Source of the DNA: JBOGOC01 sp050747525
GTDB lineage: Bacteria > Acidobacteriota > Polarisedimenticolia > JACPZX01 > DASXTC01
Direction of reading: 5' to 3'
Length of the DNA stretch: 64,000 bases
NCBI GenBank assembly: GCA_050747525.1
Contig: JBOGOC010000010.1
Coordinates: 23,948 to 87,947 of the forward strand
Shown: positions 9,201-17,532 of the stretch, piece by piece
How the letters are laid out: every line of letters begins with the position of its first letter
Numbering within the stretch: the stretch's first letter is position 1
Made by a program: the position numbers and the translations under genes
The notes under the pieces: model-generated
Database searches by the model: none
The model's input: only the letters and a program-made list of their open reading frames with translations
What the model was told of the DNA's origin: nothing

Positions 9201-9713
9201 CTCCGACGAAAGGGTCAGGTCCTCGCTGGAGCGATGTAGCCCGCCCTGCTGCACGGTGTGTGCGAGCTCGTGGGCGAGGAGTGCCGCTCCGTCATCCGTT
9301 GCAGGCCGATACTGCTGCTCGGCAAAGACAATGTCCTGACCTACCGTATAGGCCCTCGCGCTCACCGCGCGCGCGGACTCGCCGGCCTGCGCGTCGTCGT
9401 GGATGCGCACGTGGCCGAAGTCATGGCCGAAGCGCGACTCCATGAAGCTGCGCGTAGGGGCATCGAGCGGGCGGCCCGGCGAGGAGAGGGTCCGGCTCAC
9501 GCTGGCCGGGACCGCAGCTGGGCGCGGTCCACCGGTGGGGGCCATCTGGACGACCTGTTTCTCCTTCTTCTCGCATTCGGTGCACTTGACCCCCGAATCC
9601 GCGCGAGGCCCGCAGGAGCAGGCGCGCTGCAGCAGGGGGGCCCTCGCGGACAGCAGGGAGCGCGGCGCCGGCGCGGCCGGCGCGGCGGTCTTGAGCAGAG
9701 CGCGCCCGCTCAT
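6273..9713 (-). CDS. Large DUF4157 (eCIS core domain) protein with HELAH motif, candidate cargo toxin
   Basis: The 1146-residue protein opens with a short tag and a zinc-ribbon-like CSC...CTEC pair (residues 33-47). The DUF4157 domain follows at about residues 75-160: ESRFGHDFGHVRIHDDAQ, ARAYTVGQDIVFAEQQY and the metallopeptidase-like LLAHELAHTVQQ. DUF4157 is the most common marker of eCIS cargo and probably directs loading or self-processing. After an Ala/Pro/Lys-rich linker and a helical part, residues 450-1060 are almost wholly beta, with repeated GK-x-VKKGK and GSISYQI-like strands. The last 80 residues are mixed, ending in a helical KRILGEIFGS. I recognise no known toxin domain at the C terminus. 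It sits inside the structural operon, overlapping both neighbours by 4 nt, so it is made together with the particle. Confidence 0.8.
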   Translation of the reverse strand: MSGRALLKTAAPAAPAPRSLLSARAPLLQRACSCGPRADSGVKCTECEKKEKQVVQMAPTGGPRPAAVPASVSRTLSSPGRPLDAPTRSFMESRFGHDFGHVRIHDDAQAGESARAVSARAYTVGQDIVFAEQQYRPATDDGAALLAHELAHTVQQGGLHRSSEDLTLSSENDPAEHQATAAAAAVLSGRPVPGLPQGASTVSLHRAPWGACPAGTKRRLNDELGNILKTRAVGTGAAAAASKAPGAFTQLVAEAAELRIAQHFKNQRGRYAHTNHSPLQPSEANPRTEPTQYMINEAFDHFRSGGSTRKPGAKSPSAPKTSEVPRSVTIPVDPAALEEGRADAAAARPRQGAQLKPDFVDFAQSEVYDATTIDGAADKVTKLEGYRSLYQEIRESAEFGPIGVPVWKVGDTLPPPSRLTYGVQNEQDPLKICFAETDFAAYPGVLAYSVIDTSGAGEGGDAANEAAVERVDYPISSGSGSAMLKVPVTFATTKGAVVSIAGDPENKAAASLIPGLILAELRHKFKTKTTPDIITAQIDTSAMPIAIDEKSPAVMLTVSPDGRLMLDATSKQIKGLGFTYKYLSPGAITSLTLNETGGLDWHGYIKPSVPLIGQLGVKYSQGVLEVIKGLKEDELKKRSVLGMRVTKAAIELQLAPEFKPQGVVEMQMGAAENPLAKASLTVGTDGAGFTAQGKLSVNIPKMETAESDITYRGGGGRDEWVTNIHIKSENIKLGSSVSVSGGFDGRIDKGGLAFTGKIDAVFPGDNTAEMGLKKDKQDWILFGGGTFRFPKLDDTTVKVEYNLGKDVLVARGATGFKIPAIGLGGRLDPVIFKIAKDGPVKVSGKGNLKVKKGKAEGNVEVELHSDGKFTGKGSISYQIKENIIVTGTVELDKQEKLHILGELLITRYELFKGYGDKKELFSVDVPIPIPGASIGKSGLVCHIRGGVGVAYSFGPGALEPMKFSANFDPLESDPDLSLTVTGTVKIPASATLSAFIEGTVGAQIDIVVGSAGAEGGLRLQGDLMLTAGAFANFQAEYKKKRLTAKLVAGIDTKLLLGLSLTAFVRAWAGAFGLTADTRKDWTLAKKTINTGIGFYLSAPFEYADDTGIKLPTLDEVTLKKPDISTDNLKRILGEIFGSASEKVTES

Positions 9714-10039
9714 CGCACCGGCCCTCGGTGGATCGCTCCCGCGATCTGCGTTCCGAGGTCGGCCGGGTGCGTGCCCGGGGCGGCCCGAAAGCTGCCCGCG
9801 TCGATGGAGGGGGCGTCGGACGCGCTCCTCATGTAGGCCGGGACTCCACGCTCCGCGATCAGGCGCGTCAGCTCCTGCCGGGCCGCCCTGCCGATGCGGT
9901 CGGCGGCACCGGCCGGAAAGCCGAGGAGCACCAGTGTCTCGATGCGCAGATGGACCGAGCCGCCGCCCTGTGACGGGCCGTTCCTCCGCACGGCCAAGCG
10001 GCGCCGCCCGGCTCGCCCCTGCGCGCGCGTCACACCCAT
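9710..10039 (-). CDS. Small conserved eCIS protein of unknown function
   Basis: The 109-residue product starts at the ATG at 10039, inside the end of the ATPase gene (10-nt overlap), and shares 4 nt with the DUF4157 gene. After a basic N-terminal tail it has a strand-helix segment VHLRIETLVLLGFPAGAADR followed by ARQELTRLIAERGVP. That pattern is familiar from a small protein found beside DUF4157 genes in other eCIS loci. The longer reading from 10084 adds only unlikely residues. Constant pairing with the DUF4157 gene would fit a chaperone or loading role, but this is inference. Confidence 0.6.
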   Translation of the reverse strand: MGVTRAQGRAGRRRLAVRRNGPSQGGGSVHLRIETLVLLGFPAGAADRIGRAARQELTRLIAERGVPAYMRSASDAPSIDAGSFRAAPGTHPADLGTQIAGAIHRGPVR

Positions 10040-12009
10040 CCTCCGATCTCCGCCGTCGTGAGGGGCTTTTCGAGCTTGGCGCACTCGCTTCGGGCCGTGT
10101 GCAGGAGGTGCGTCATGCGGACGGGCTCGCCCAGGTCGGCCGCCAGAAACGCCGCGTTCAGCGCGATGTTTCGGATATGGCCTCCGGTCACGTTCAGGCG
10201 TGCCAGCTTGCGGATGTCGATGCCGTCGGTCGGTGTCCTGGGCGGAAAGGCCCGCTCCCAGATGCGCGCGCGGTGCGCGGCATCGGGGAAGGGGAACGGA
10301 ATCACGAATCGGAAGCGCCGGAGAAACGCGGTGTCGAGCGCGTTGCGTCTGTTGGTCGTGAGGATGGCCAGGCCGCGGTACGACTCCATGCGCTGCAACA
10401 GGTAGCTGATCTCGATGTTCGCGTACCGGTCGTGGCTGTCATGGACTTCGCTACGCTTGCCGAAGAGCGCGTCGGCTTCGTCGAACAGCAGGACGGCGCC
10501 GCTGTGCTCGGCCGCGTCGAAGACGCGCCGGAGGTTCTTCTCCGTCTCGCCGATGTACTTGCTGGTGACCTGGCTGAGATCGATGCGGAAAAGATCGAGA
10601 CGCAGGCCGTCCGCGCCCGCCAGCACCTCCGCCGCGAGGGTCTTGCCCGTGCCGCTGGGCCCCGCGAACAGAGCGGTGATGCCCAGGCCGCGGGAGACGT
10701 GCTCGGCGAATCCCCATGACTCGTAGACCGTCAGCCGTCCGCGCACGTGCGCGGCCATCTCGCGCAGGGTCTGAAGCTGCTCATCCGGGAGTACCAGGTC
10801 CATCCAGCGTGCGCGCGGCTCGAGACGCTCGGCCAGGCTGGACAACGCCATGCGCGCGTGAGACCGGCAGAGATCCCACAGGACCGGCCCGATCGTCTCT
10901 TCGTCTCCCGCGGCCAGGCGCCGGGCCGTGGCCGCGGTGGCCTGGATGCCGTCGGTATCCAGATGGAACTGGGAGACCACGGCGTCCAGTCCGCCGTTCA
11001 GGCGCTCGGCGGCAGGGCCCAGGGCCGTGGTCCAGAGCGCCCGCTGCTGCTCGGAGGTCGGCCGCGGGACCTCCAGCCGCAGGACCGCCGAGGCCGAGGC
11101 GTCGGGAGCACCGTTGCCGACGACGATGAGAAGGCCGTCGAAGTCCTCGGTGAGAAGCTGCGCCTGGCGCGTCGCGGACGGGTCGGAGTCCTCGCCGTCG
11201 AGCAACACCGCCGCCGGGTGCAGGACGGCCTCGCGCTCCAGAAGCCTCACGAACACCGCGCGCTCGGCGGCCGTGGCAGGGATGTCCGAGGCGTGGAGCG
11301 CGTGCAGCCGGAGCCCCAGCGCCGCGCAGGCGGTGGCCGCGAGGCCCCGCTTGGAGCCGCGTGCCTCTCCGGTCAGGTGAACGATCGGGCGCTCGCAGTC
11401 CGGGGCCGACCACACGGCAATGATGCGCTCCGCGAGCAGGCGGTATGAGGCCGGCATAAACGCGGGCATGGGCACGGGGTCCAGGAGATCCCTCAGGCGG
11501 GGGTCGACATACGAGGCGCCGACCAGGTGGTGCAGGACGCGTTCGTCGATGCGCAGCGGACTCGTCATCATCGTCTCGCCGGCTCCCATCTCGACCAATC
11601 GCCAGCGGCGAAGCGGGCCCACGGGCGTCGTGGCGCTCCAGTGCGCGCCGGGCAGCGTCGTCAGCGCCAGGTGGAAGGTGGGATACGGGACGCGCGGATC
11701 GCGCAGGGCCTCGGCGCAGAGACGGGCGAAGCCGGCGTCGAGCTCCATCGCCGCGCACAGGAGCAGGATGTCCCGCTCGAACTGCGACAGCGAGAAGGCG
11801 GCGCATAGCTGATCGAGGGCCGCGGGGCGAGCGGACGGTGCCGCACGGGCTGCCGCCTCCTCGAGGGCCGCCGTGTGCCAGGGATCGGAGGCGTGGTCCT
11901 GTCCCGCGGACGCGGGATCGCAAAGGGCCGCCAGGTGCTGGCGCACGAGGGCGAGACGCGCGCTCAGGTACGCCTTGTTCGCCGCCTCCCACTCGCTCGG
12001 GGCGGTCAT
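10030..12009 (-). CDS. AAA+ ATPase of the eCIS (Afp15/Pvc15-like)
   Basis: The 659-residue protein starts at the ATG at 12009 (4-nt overlap with the cap gene). An N-terminal helical part (PAALDQLCAAFSLSQFERDI) is followed by a degenerate first ATPase-like domain at about residues 200-370 without a usable P-loop. The active AAA+ domain has Walker A GPSGTGKT near residue 450, Walker B LLFDEADALFGKR near 508, sensor-1 ILTTNRRNALD, arginine fingers LRRFRF and a C-terminal lid LNVTGGHIRNI. In Afp and PVC the homologue is needed for assembly or loading and is not part of the final particle. It is strongly conserved and well placed. Confidence 0.92.
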   Translation of the reverse strand: MTAPSEWEAANKAYLSARLALVRQHLAALCDPASAGQDHASDPWHTAALEEAAARAAPSARPAALDQLCAAFSLSQFERDILLLCAAMELDAGFARLCAEALRDPRVPYPTFHLALTTLPGAHWSATTPVGPLRRWRLVEMGAGETMMTSPLRIDERVLHHLVGASYVDPRLRDLLDPVPMPAFMPASYRLLAERIIAVWSAPDCERPIVHLTGEARGSKRGLAATACAALGLRLHALHASDIPATAAERAVFVRLLEREAVLHPAAVLLDGEDSDPSATRQAQLLTEDFDGLLIVVGNGAPDASASAVLRLEVPRPTSEQQRALWTTALGPAAERLNGGLDAVVSQFHLDTDGIQATAATARRLAAGDEETIGPVLWDLCRSHARMALSSLAERLEPRARWMDLVLPDEQLQTLREMAAHVRGRLTVYESWGFAEHVSRGLGITALFAGPSGTGKTLAAEVLAGADGLRLDLFRIDLSQVTSKYIGETEKNLRRVFDAAEHSGAVLLFDEADALFGKRSEVHDSHDRYANIEISYLLQRMESYRGLAILTTNRRNALDTAFLRRFRFVIPFPFPDAAHRARIWERAFPPRTPTDGIDIRKLARLNVTGGHIRNIALNAAFLAADLGEPVRMTHLLHTARSECAKLEKPLTTAEIGGWV

Positions 12010-13352
12010 GGGAGGATCACCTGCGGCGACACGAACTGGCCGCCGACGTCGATCAGGGGGCTGTCGGCGCCGTCGACCTGGAGACGCACGAGATAGGTTC
12101 CGGCCTTCACCCCCTGGATGGGAATCGTGAGCGTGTTCGTCGTTCCGGGCGTTCCGGGGAGCGGGCTCGGCGGAAGGCGCGAGGGTGCGCTGAAACTGTA
12201 GGAGGCGTTCTCCTCGGCGGGACTGGAGGACGACGCGAGCCGGTTCAGCAGCAGGAGCACCCGCTGCTCGTCGCCGACGGCCGGCTCGACGTTGACAGTC
12301 ACGTCGGCGGACCGCGGACTGGATCCGGCCCCCTGCACGTTGGCGGCGGTGACCGAGGTGAGGCGGGGCCGGAGAAGGAACGCGGCGAGGTTCGACTCGA
12401 CGCCGCGATGCGGGGTGGGCGGGGAGCCCATCATACGGGGATGAACCACACGAACGACATGCAGGCCGCAGAGCAGGCTGGCGGGGACGGTGACGAGGAT
12501 CTGCGTGTCGCTGATGTCCGCGTCGGCCGGCATCGTCTCGATCTCGGCTATCTCCACGCGCACGTCCTCCGCGCGCAGGCGCTGGCCGACCAGAACGAGG
12601 TTGTGGCCCGCCAGGATCGGCTGCCCCGCGACGATGGGGTCGGCCGACGTCTTTTGCGAGCGGATCTCCAGGATGAGCGGCTGCTGGAAGGGAACGGTGT
12701 AGATCATGCGCTCGCGCACGGGGAGCGGCGTCTTCGTCGCGTGCTTGCTTTCGATGAGCACCACGGTGACCTGGTACGCGGCGGTGGGGCGGTAGTGGGC
12801 CTGAAGCGCGGTCCACAGGCGCGAGATCTCCTCCGTGTTGAGCGTCTCAGGGGAGATCTTGACCATCTCGACCTGGTCGGCCAGCTCCGAGGTGGCCAGC
12901 GACTGCAGCTCCACAGGCAGACCCCCGCCTCCGCCGACCACCGGCGGCGGAGCCAGCGCGGTGCGGATGGCGTTGCGCGTGAGCACCGGCGTCTCGTGCA
13001 GGAGCTGCATGCCGTAGCCGAGCAGGATCTCGGCGTGCAGGTCGAACGCCCCGTAGGCGGTCAACAGATAGTGGAGGTCGAGCGCGAGCGGTGGGTTGCT
13101 GACGCGGTCTCCGCGCGTATCGCGCGATGGCAGAGCCACGTTGCGCCAGGCGGTGTTGGGTGTCACCTGATACAGGAACAGATTCAGATGGCTGCTCTGG
13201 TTGTTGGCCTGGATCTCGTCGACGCGGTCCGGGGCGAGCGCTGTCACGGATACGTTGCCGACCGTGGAGGCGACGTTGTGGTCGATCAATCCGTTGTTGA
13301 GGAGGTCCTTCATCACGGCGGTGACCGAGGCGATGGCGAGCGCGCTACTCAC
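12006..13352 (-). CDS. Tube/sheath terminator cap, DUF4255 (Pvc16-like) with beta-sandwich extension
   Basis: The 448-residue protein has the Pvc16 N-terminal domain at residues 1-190: ALAIASVTAVMKDLL, NNQSSHLNLFLYQVTPN, NPPLALDLHYLLTAYG and ILLGYGMQLLHETPVL. This domain caps the distal end of the tube and sheath. The remaining 250 residues are predicted immunoglobulin-like sandwiches (VLVGQRLRAEDVRVEIAE and GVKAGTYLVRLQVDGADSPL), a common extension in this family. It overlaps genes on both sides by 4 nt. Confidence 0.9.
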   Translation of the reverse strand: MSSALAIASVTAVMKDLLNNGLIDHNVASTVGNVSVTALAPDRVDEIQANNQSSHLNLFLYQVTPNTAWRNVALPSRDTRGDRVSNPPLALDLHYLLTAYGAFDLHAEILLGYGMQLLHETPVLTRNAIRTALAPPPVVGGGGGLPVELQSLATSELADQVEMVKISPETLNTEEISRLWTALQAHYRPTAAYQVTVVLIESKHATKTPLPVRERMIYTVPFQQPLILEIRSQKTSADPIVAGQPILAGHNLVLVGQRLRAEDVRVEIAEIETMPADADISDTQILVTVPASLLCGLHVVRVVHPRMMGSPPTPHRGVESNLAAFLLRPRLTSVTAANVQGAGSSPRSADVTVNVEPAVGDEQRVLLLLNRLASSSSPAEENASYSFSAPSRLPPSPLPGTPGTTNTLTIPIQGVKAGTYLVRLQVDGADSPLIDVGGQFVSPQVILP

Positions 13353-14194
13353 GAACGCCCCCCGCCCCTCTGACGGAGGTACTCCTCGAGCGTGACGCCC
13401 GGCCGGGGGGCCGGCGGCTTCCTGCGCGACGGAGGCGGAGCCGGGGCGACGGCGCGCACTTCGACGCGGCCGATGGTGACCTGGATGGCCGGGTGGGGCT
13501 GGGGGGAGTCGGCAGCGGATTCGTCCGCGATCCGAGTCTGCGGTCTCGAGGGGGTCGTCACGTGGGGATGGAGAACCGTCGTGCCGGGACGCGACTCTCC
13601 CTTCGCCCTGCCCGGGATCGGCGCGCGCGGCTGCGGGCGGCCCCCTTCGAGCCTGGACAGCCGCTCCTCCGTCCGGCGCGACCAGGCGCGCAGCTCGTCC
13701 CGCGCGTTCTCCGCCTGCTCCTCCTGGCGAGGGGGTGGAACGGGATCTCGATCGCTCCGGACGGGAGCCTCCTCTTCGTGGTTTCCTCGCCGACTGCCGG
13801 AATGCTCATGCGACGGGAGCCAGGCCGCGGTGACGAGGGGCGCCTGGATGGCCAGCGGGTCCGCCTGGGCAGAGGCTTCGTGATGCCGTCGTGGTGTAGG
13901 GACGAGCGAGGCTTCTGCAGTTGTATGTCTCTGTGGTGTCGGAAGGAGCGGCGCCGAGGGCGCGGCGGTCGGTGGAGCCGCAAGCAGGGCCCCCGTCCTG
14001 GGTTCCACCGCGATCGCGTCGGGGGCGGGGGGCGTGCTCTCCGGGCGGCGAGCGTCGCTCTCCGGCGCGCTGTCTGAGCCCGCGATCCACGATCCGGCGG
14101 CCTGCACGGGCTCGAACAGCGATGCCTGCCGCGGCCGCACGAGGGGCGCGACGTTCAAGGCTCGCGCCGCCAGGTGGGCCAGGTAGTCGCTCAT
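13349..14194 (-). CDS. Proline-rich eCIS protein with conserved ends, function unknown
   Basis: The 281-residue product starts at the ATG at 14194, in the ATGA overlap with the zinc-ribbon gene; an upstream reading in the same frame is only Arg-rich shadow. The ends look conserved and the middle does not. The N terminus reads LAHLAARALNVAPLVRPR then SLFEP. The C terminus has a strand IQVTIGRVEVRAV followed by a Pro-rich spacer and LEEYLRQR. The middle 180 residues are Pro, Ala, Arg and Ser rich and probably disordered, with one charged helix (RDELRAWSRRTEERLSRL). The same two ends occur in proteins at this position in other eCIS loci. A tape-measure or assembly-scaffold role is possible but unproven. 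Confidence 0.6.
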   Translation of the reverse strand: MSDYLAHLAARALNVAPLVRPRQASLFEPVQAAGSWIAGSDSAPESDARRPESTPPAPDAIAVEPRTGALLAAPPTAAPSAPLLPTPQRHTTAEASLVPTPRRHHEASAQADPLAIQAPLVTAAWLPSHEHSGSRRGNHEEEAPVRSDRDPVPPPRQEEQAENARDELRAWSRRTEERLSRLEGGRPQPRAPIPGRAKGESRPGTTVLHPHVTTPSRPQTRIADESAADSPQPHPAIQVTIGRVEVRAVAPAPPPSRRKPPAPRPGVTLEEYLRQRGGGRS

Positions 14195-14925
14195 GCTCCG
14201 ATCAGTCCCAGATAGAACTGCCGGCGCCACGCGGGGAGCGCGAGGATGTCCGATTCGCGCCAGCCGTAGACGCTCGCGAGGGTGTGCACGTCCTGCAGGG
14301 CGCGCTGGGCCCAGGCGGTGATTTCGTCCCAGACGAAGGCTTCGATGTCGAACGGCACAGGCCACTCGTGGCCGCAGGCGGGACAGGTCAGCTCGATGGC
14401 GACGTCGCCCTGAGGATCGGCGTCGCTCATCCTCCGCGCGATGGTGTCCACGACGTCGTCCGGCAGACTGCCTTCCAAGGCTGGCCGATCCCCGTGATGA
14501 GCTGACAGCAGACACGCCGCGAGAAGGCGGCGGCGCGCATCAACGACGTCCAGGCAGGCGGACGCGGCCGTCAGGTCCTGACTGTTGGGCAGTCGAAAAC
14601 GGACGCGGTAGCCGTTCTGTTCGACGGAAAGAGGATCGGACGGGGATGTCCAGTCCGCGATCCTGAGATCGGCGGTCGTCACGGTCCATTCGAGCCGCTC
14701 GGCGCAGCGTGCGCAGGCGGCCACATTGTGCAGCGTGCGTCCGAACGCCAGCTCGCGCAGAGCCAGGAGCCGCGCGTCACGCTCGCCGATGCTCAGGAGC
14801 GCCAGGGACTCGATCGATGGCTCAGAGCAGGCGGCCGCGAGAAGTGCGAGCGTCCGCCTGGCGGGCGGCTCGGCGAGCCCGAGCTCCCAGGCATCAAGCA
14901 GCTCTTCAGCTTTGAGCGCGCGCAT
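14191..14925 (-). CDS. Zinc-ribbon baseplate-associated protein (T4 baseplate/gp26-28-like)
   Basis: The 244-residue protein has two CxxC pairs that can form a zinc site: CARC near residue 75 and CPACGHEW near 180. A beta region with VRFRLPNSQDLTAA lies between them. The C-terminal helices (FDIEAFVWDEITAWAQRAL, VHTLASVYGWRESDILAL and the RRQFYLGLI tail) are typical of the T4-baseplate-like proteins found after the tube gene in phages and eCIS clusters. These are thought to act in tape-measure or hub assembly. It starts 6 nt after the tube gene and overlaps the proline-rich gene by 4 nt. Confidence 0.75.
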   Translation of the reverse strand: MRALKAEELLDAWELGLAEPPARRTLALLAAACSEPSIESLALLSIGERDARLLALRELAFGRTLHNVAACARCAERLEWTVTTADLRIADWTSPSDPLSVEQNGYRVRFRLPNSQDLTAASACLDVVDARRRLLAACLLSAHHGDRPALEGSLPDDVVDTIARRMSDADPQGDVAIELTCPACGHEWPVPFDIEAFVWDEITAWAQRALQDVHTLASVYGWRESDILALPAWRRQFYLGLIGA

Positions 14926-14931
14926 ACAGGA

Positions 14932-15459
14932 TCACAATGGCGGCTCGGTGAAGGTCGGCTCGCTCGGCTCGGTGACCTCCTGATCGCGCTCCCATCCTTC
15001 GTTCTCCAGCTTCAGATGCTGGATGGCCACCGCGTTCGCATTGGCATCGAGATCGGGCAGGGACTGGTATTCCGATGCCCAGCAGCGGTACACCTTGTAG
15101 GCGATGGCCAGCTGGCCCGCCTCGTTGTAGAACTCGATGATGATGTCCTTGCGGAAGTCCTTGAGTGAGACCTCGGAGCCGAGGCCAGAGCCGTAATTCC
15201 AGACCTTGTTCGCCCATTTCTCGAACTCGGTGTCATGGGTGACGCCGCGTTCCAGGGTGACCGGTTCGTATTCCGTACGTCCGGGCGACTTGCGGCTGGA
15301 GGAAGGGTCGCCTCCCTCGCGGTGCTTCACGACCTCCGTCGTGCGCTTGAGGACGCTCACCTTGCTGACGCCGGCGACGTACCGTCCATCCCATTTGACC
15401 CGGAACTTGAAGTTCTTGTACGGATCGAAGCGTTGCGCATTGACGCTGAATTGCGCCAT
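14932..15459 (-). CDS. Tail tube protein (Afp1/5-like, T4 gp19 family)
   Basis: The 175-residue product is the inner-tube protomer of a contractile particle. It has the family landmarks NFKFRVKWDGRYVAGVSKVS, a lysine-rich KHREGGDPSSSRKSPGRTEY loop, PVTLERGVTHDTEFEKWAN, a DIIIEFYNEAGQLAIAYKVY strand pair and a C-terminal VAIQHLKLENEGWER. Its length is slightly above the 145-150 of minimal tube proteins because of an acidic, Pro-rich tail. Only one tube gene is present here, while Afp has several paralogues. It follows the sheath gene by 13 nt and should be among the most abundant products of the operon. Confidence 0.93.
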   Translation of the reverse strand: MAQFSVNAQRFDPYKNFKFRVKWDGRYVAGVSKVSVLKRTTEVVKHREGGDPSSSRKSPGRTEYEPVTLERGVTHDTEFEKWANKVWNYGSGLGSEVSLKDFRKDIIIEFYNEAGQLAIAYKVYRCWASEYQSLPDLDANANAVAIQHLKLENEGWERDQEVTEPSEPTFTEPPL

Positions 15460-15472
15460 GATGAGCTCCTCC

Positions 15473-17050
15473 CTACGTCTGAATCTCTCCGGCGATCTGC
15501 TGGATCTTGATCACGACGAATTCGGCGGGCTTCAGGGGCGCGAACCCGACGAGGATGTTCACGACGCCCAGGTCGATGTCGTTCTGGGTAGTGGTCTCTT
15601 TGTCGCACTTCACGAAGTAGGCCTCGCGGGCCGACGTGCCCTGGAATGCCCCCTGGCGGAACAGGGTCTGCATGAACGCGCCGACGTTCAGTCGGATGAG
15701 CGCCCAGAGCGGCTCGTCGTTCGGCTCGAACACCACCCACTTGGTCCCGCGGTAGAGGCTCTCCTCGATGAAGAGTGCCGTGCGCCGGACGGGGATGTAC
15801 TTCCATTCGGACGCGAGACGGTCGGCTCCATCCAGCGTCCGCGATCCCCACACCACGCGGCCCACCACGGGAAATGCCCTGAGGCAGTTGAGCCCCAGCG
15901 GGTTAAGCTCCCCGTTCTCGTCGTCGGTGAGCGGCACGGTGAGCTGCAGGACCCCAACCAGCCCCGCGTCCTGGCCCGCCGGTGCCTTCCACACGCCGCG
16001 CGAGGCGTCGGTCCGGGCGAAGACGCCGGCCACCGCACCGCAGGGGACGAACGCTTCCACTTGATCGTCGTGCAGGGGATTGGACTGCTTCAGGCGCGGG
16101 AAGAAGATCGCACCGTGTGTGCGGTCGGGCCCGGTGATCCCCGGATAGGCGTTCGTGCTCGCGGTGAAGTTGTTCCTGGCCGTATCCTTCGTGGTCCAGC
16201 TGGACGGAGGGTCGATGATGAGCATGGCCCGGCGCGAGCGGCAGTAGGCAGCGGCTTCGGTGAGCAGCGTGGCGTCGACGTCCGTGGTCAGCGAGTAGGG
16301 AGAGATGCAGAGGAGGTTGAAGAGGTCGGCCTTCTCCAGCGCATAGAGGCCGGTCTTGGCCGCCTGCGAGCCGGTGAACTGGGCCTTGGTGACGTCGGCG
16401 CCGTCGGTGCCCGAGCTGGCCGATACGTAGGTTTGAGGCGGGCTGAGGTTTGCCGTTGCATCGGGGCGCGTGCCCGGCACGAGAAACGCGTTGTTCGCTC
16501 CCGTCCCGACCCGGACGAGAGAAGACTCCTCCTCCAGGACGCGGACGATGTAGCGTGCATCGTCGCTCTGGATCGACACGTTGAGAAAAGTCTCGATCTG
16601 ACTGACGAGCTGTGTGTCCGGGTCGATCTCCTGGACCGTGAGATTGAAGAGGTGCAGTTTCGAGGAGTCAGCGGTGTCATGATCGACAATCGCCCTCAGG
16701 TTGTTGCCCCAGGCTCCGACGTTGGCGGCGACGAGCCCGAGAGTGCCGTAGCCCGCGGGAGCGGAGATCTGCGCCGCCGTCGCGCTGTTGTGAACTCGCA
16801 CGATGATCGCCTGCCTGCCGCCGTTGAGGTAGAAGTCCCGCACCGCGAAGCTCATCGAGCTGAGCAGCGACAATCCCCCGAACGCCCGCTCGTAATCGGC
16901 GAAGCTGCTGATGAGGATTGAGTCGTCGGTGGGCCCACGGTCGGCGCGGCCGACAAAGGCCGTGATCGAGGTGGCCACTCCCGTGATGGTGCGGACTCCG
17001 CTGGGTACCTCCTCGATGTAGACGCCCGGATAGGTGAGCTGTGTGGGCAT
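15473..17050 (-). CDS. Contractile tail sheath protein (Afp2-4-like)
   Basis: The 525-residue protein has the sheath N terminus TYPGVYIEEVPSG with TSITAFVGRADRGP and FADYERAFGG. Its C-terminal conserved domain has NPLGLNCLRAFPVVGRVVWG, WKYIPVRRTALFIEESLYRG and the ending KPAEFVVIKIQQIAGE. That end forms the interlocking arm that transmits contraction. The ATG has a good Shine-Dalgarno sequence, AAGGAG, 8-9 nt upstream. There is a single sheath gene, so the particle is probably built from one sheath type. It follows the small winged-helix-like gene after 58 nt. Confidence 0.95.
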   Translation of the reverse strand: MPTQLTYPGVYIEEVPSGVRTITGVATSITAFVGRADRGPTDDSILISSFADYERAFGGLSLLSSMSFAVRDFYLNGGRQAIIVRVHNSATAAQISAPAGYGTLGLVAANVGAWGNNLRAIVDHDTADSSKLHLFNLTVQEIDPDTQLVSQIETFLNVSIQSDDARYIVRVLEEESSLVRVGTGANNAFLVPGTRPDATANLSPPQTYVSASSGTDGADVTKAQFTGSQAAKTGLYALEKADLFNLLCISPYSLTTDVDATLLTEAAAYCRSRRAMLIIDPPSSWTTKDTARNNFTASTNAYPGITGPDRTHGAIFFPRLKQSNPLHDDQVEAFVPCGAVAGVFARTDASRGVWKAPAGQDAGLVGVLQLTVPLTDDENGELNPLGLNCLRAFPVVGRVVWGSRTLDGADRLASEWKYIPVRRTALFIEESLYRGTKWVVFEPNDEPLWALIRLNVGAFMQTLFRQGAFQGTSAREAYFVKCDKETTTQNDIDLGVVNILVGFAPLKPAEFVVIKIQQIAGEIQT

Positions 17051-17108
17051 TCAAGACTCTCCTTCGTGGTCCCTTCGTTGGCCTCACAACGATCGTGTGG
17101 TCCTGCTC

Positions 17109-17471
17109 TTACCCGTTCCCGTCCTTTCTGACGGCCGTGGCGCGCCCCTTCACGGGGGCCACGAAGCGCTCACCGTCGGCCCGCCGCTCGATGTTCAGGC
17201 GATACACCGGGCCGGCCGCCGCCCCTTCGCTGCTCTCGAGGTAGCCGTTGGCGACGAGCCACCGCAGGGCTTCCTCCGTTTCGTCGACGCGGCGCTGAAC
17301 GATCTCCTCCAGGAGCCGCCATCCCGCGATCCCCTCCAGCGTGTCGGCGGCGGCGGGATTCTTGAGGTAGTGCTTCAGAATCTCCCGCGCCCGTCTGGGC
17401 GGCCGTGCGTCCCTGTTTCCCTTGGGCTCGCGTTCCACGGAGAATGGCGGGGGGCAAAAACCAGGCCACAT
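17109..17471 (-). CDS. Small winged-helix-like protein at the head of the eCIS operon
   Basis: From the ATG at 17471 the product is 120 residues. The predicted sigma-54 start point lies near 17522, so this start is preferred over one at 17537. The core, ARPPRRAREILKHYLKNP, then GWRLLEEIVQRRVDETEEAL and RWLVANGYL, has the helix-helix-turn-helix and wing-like pattern of small winged-helix proteins, with a final VYRLN strand. Proteins of this shape often sit just before the sheath gene in eCIS loci. It could bind DNA or be a structural adaptor; the sequence does not decide. Confidence 0.6.
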   Translation of the reverse strand: MWPGFCPPPFSVEREPKGNRDARPPRRAREILKHYLKNPAAADTLEGIAGWRLLEEIVQRRVDETEEALRWLVANGYLESSEGAAAGPVYRLNIERRADGERFVAPVKGRATAVRKDGNG

Positions 17472-17532
17472 GGCGCGATCCTGCCTTAAGGCCTTGACGT
17501 GCCGCGGGATCCGGGTCTCGAGGCCCCGCCGG

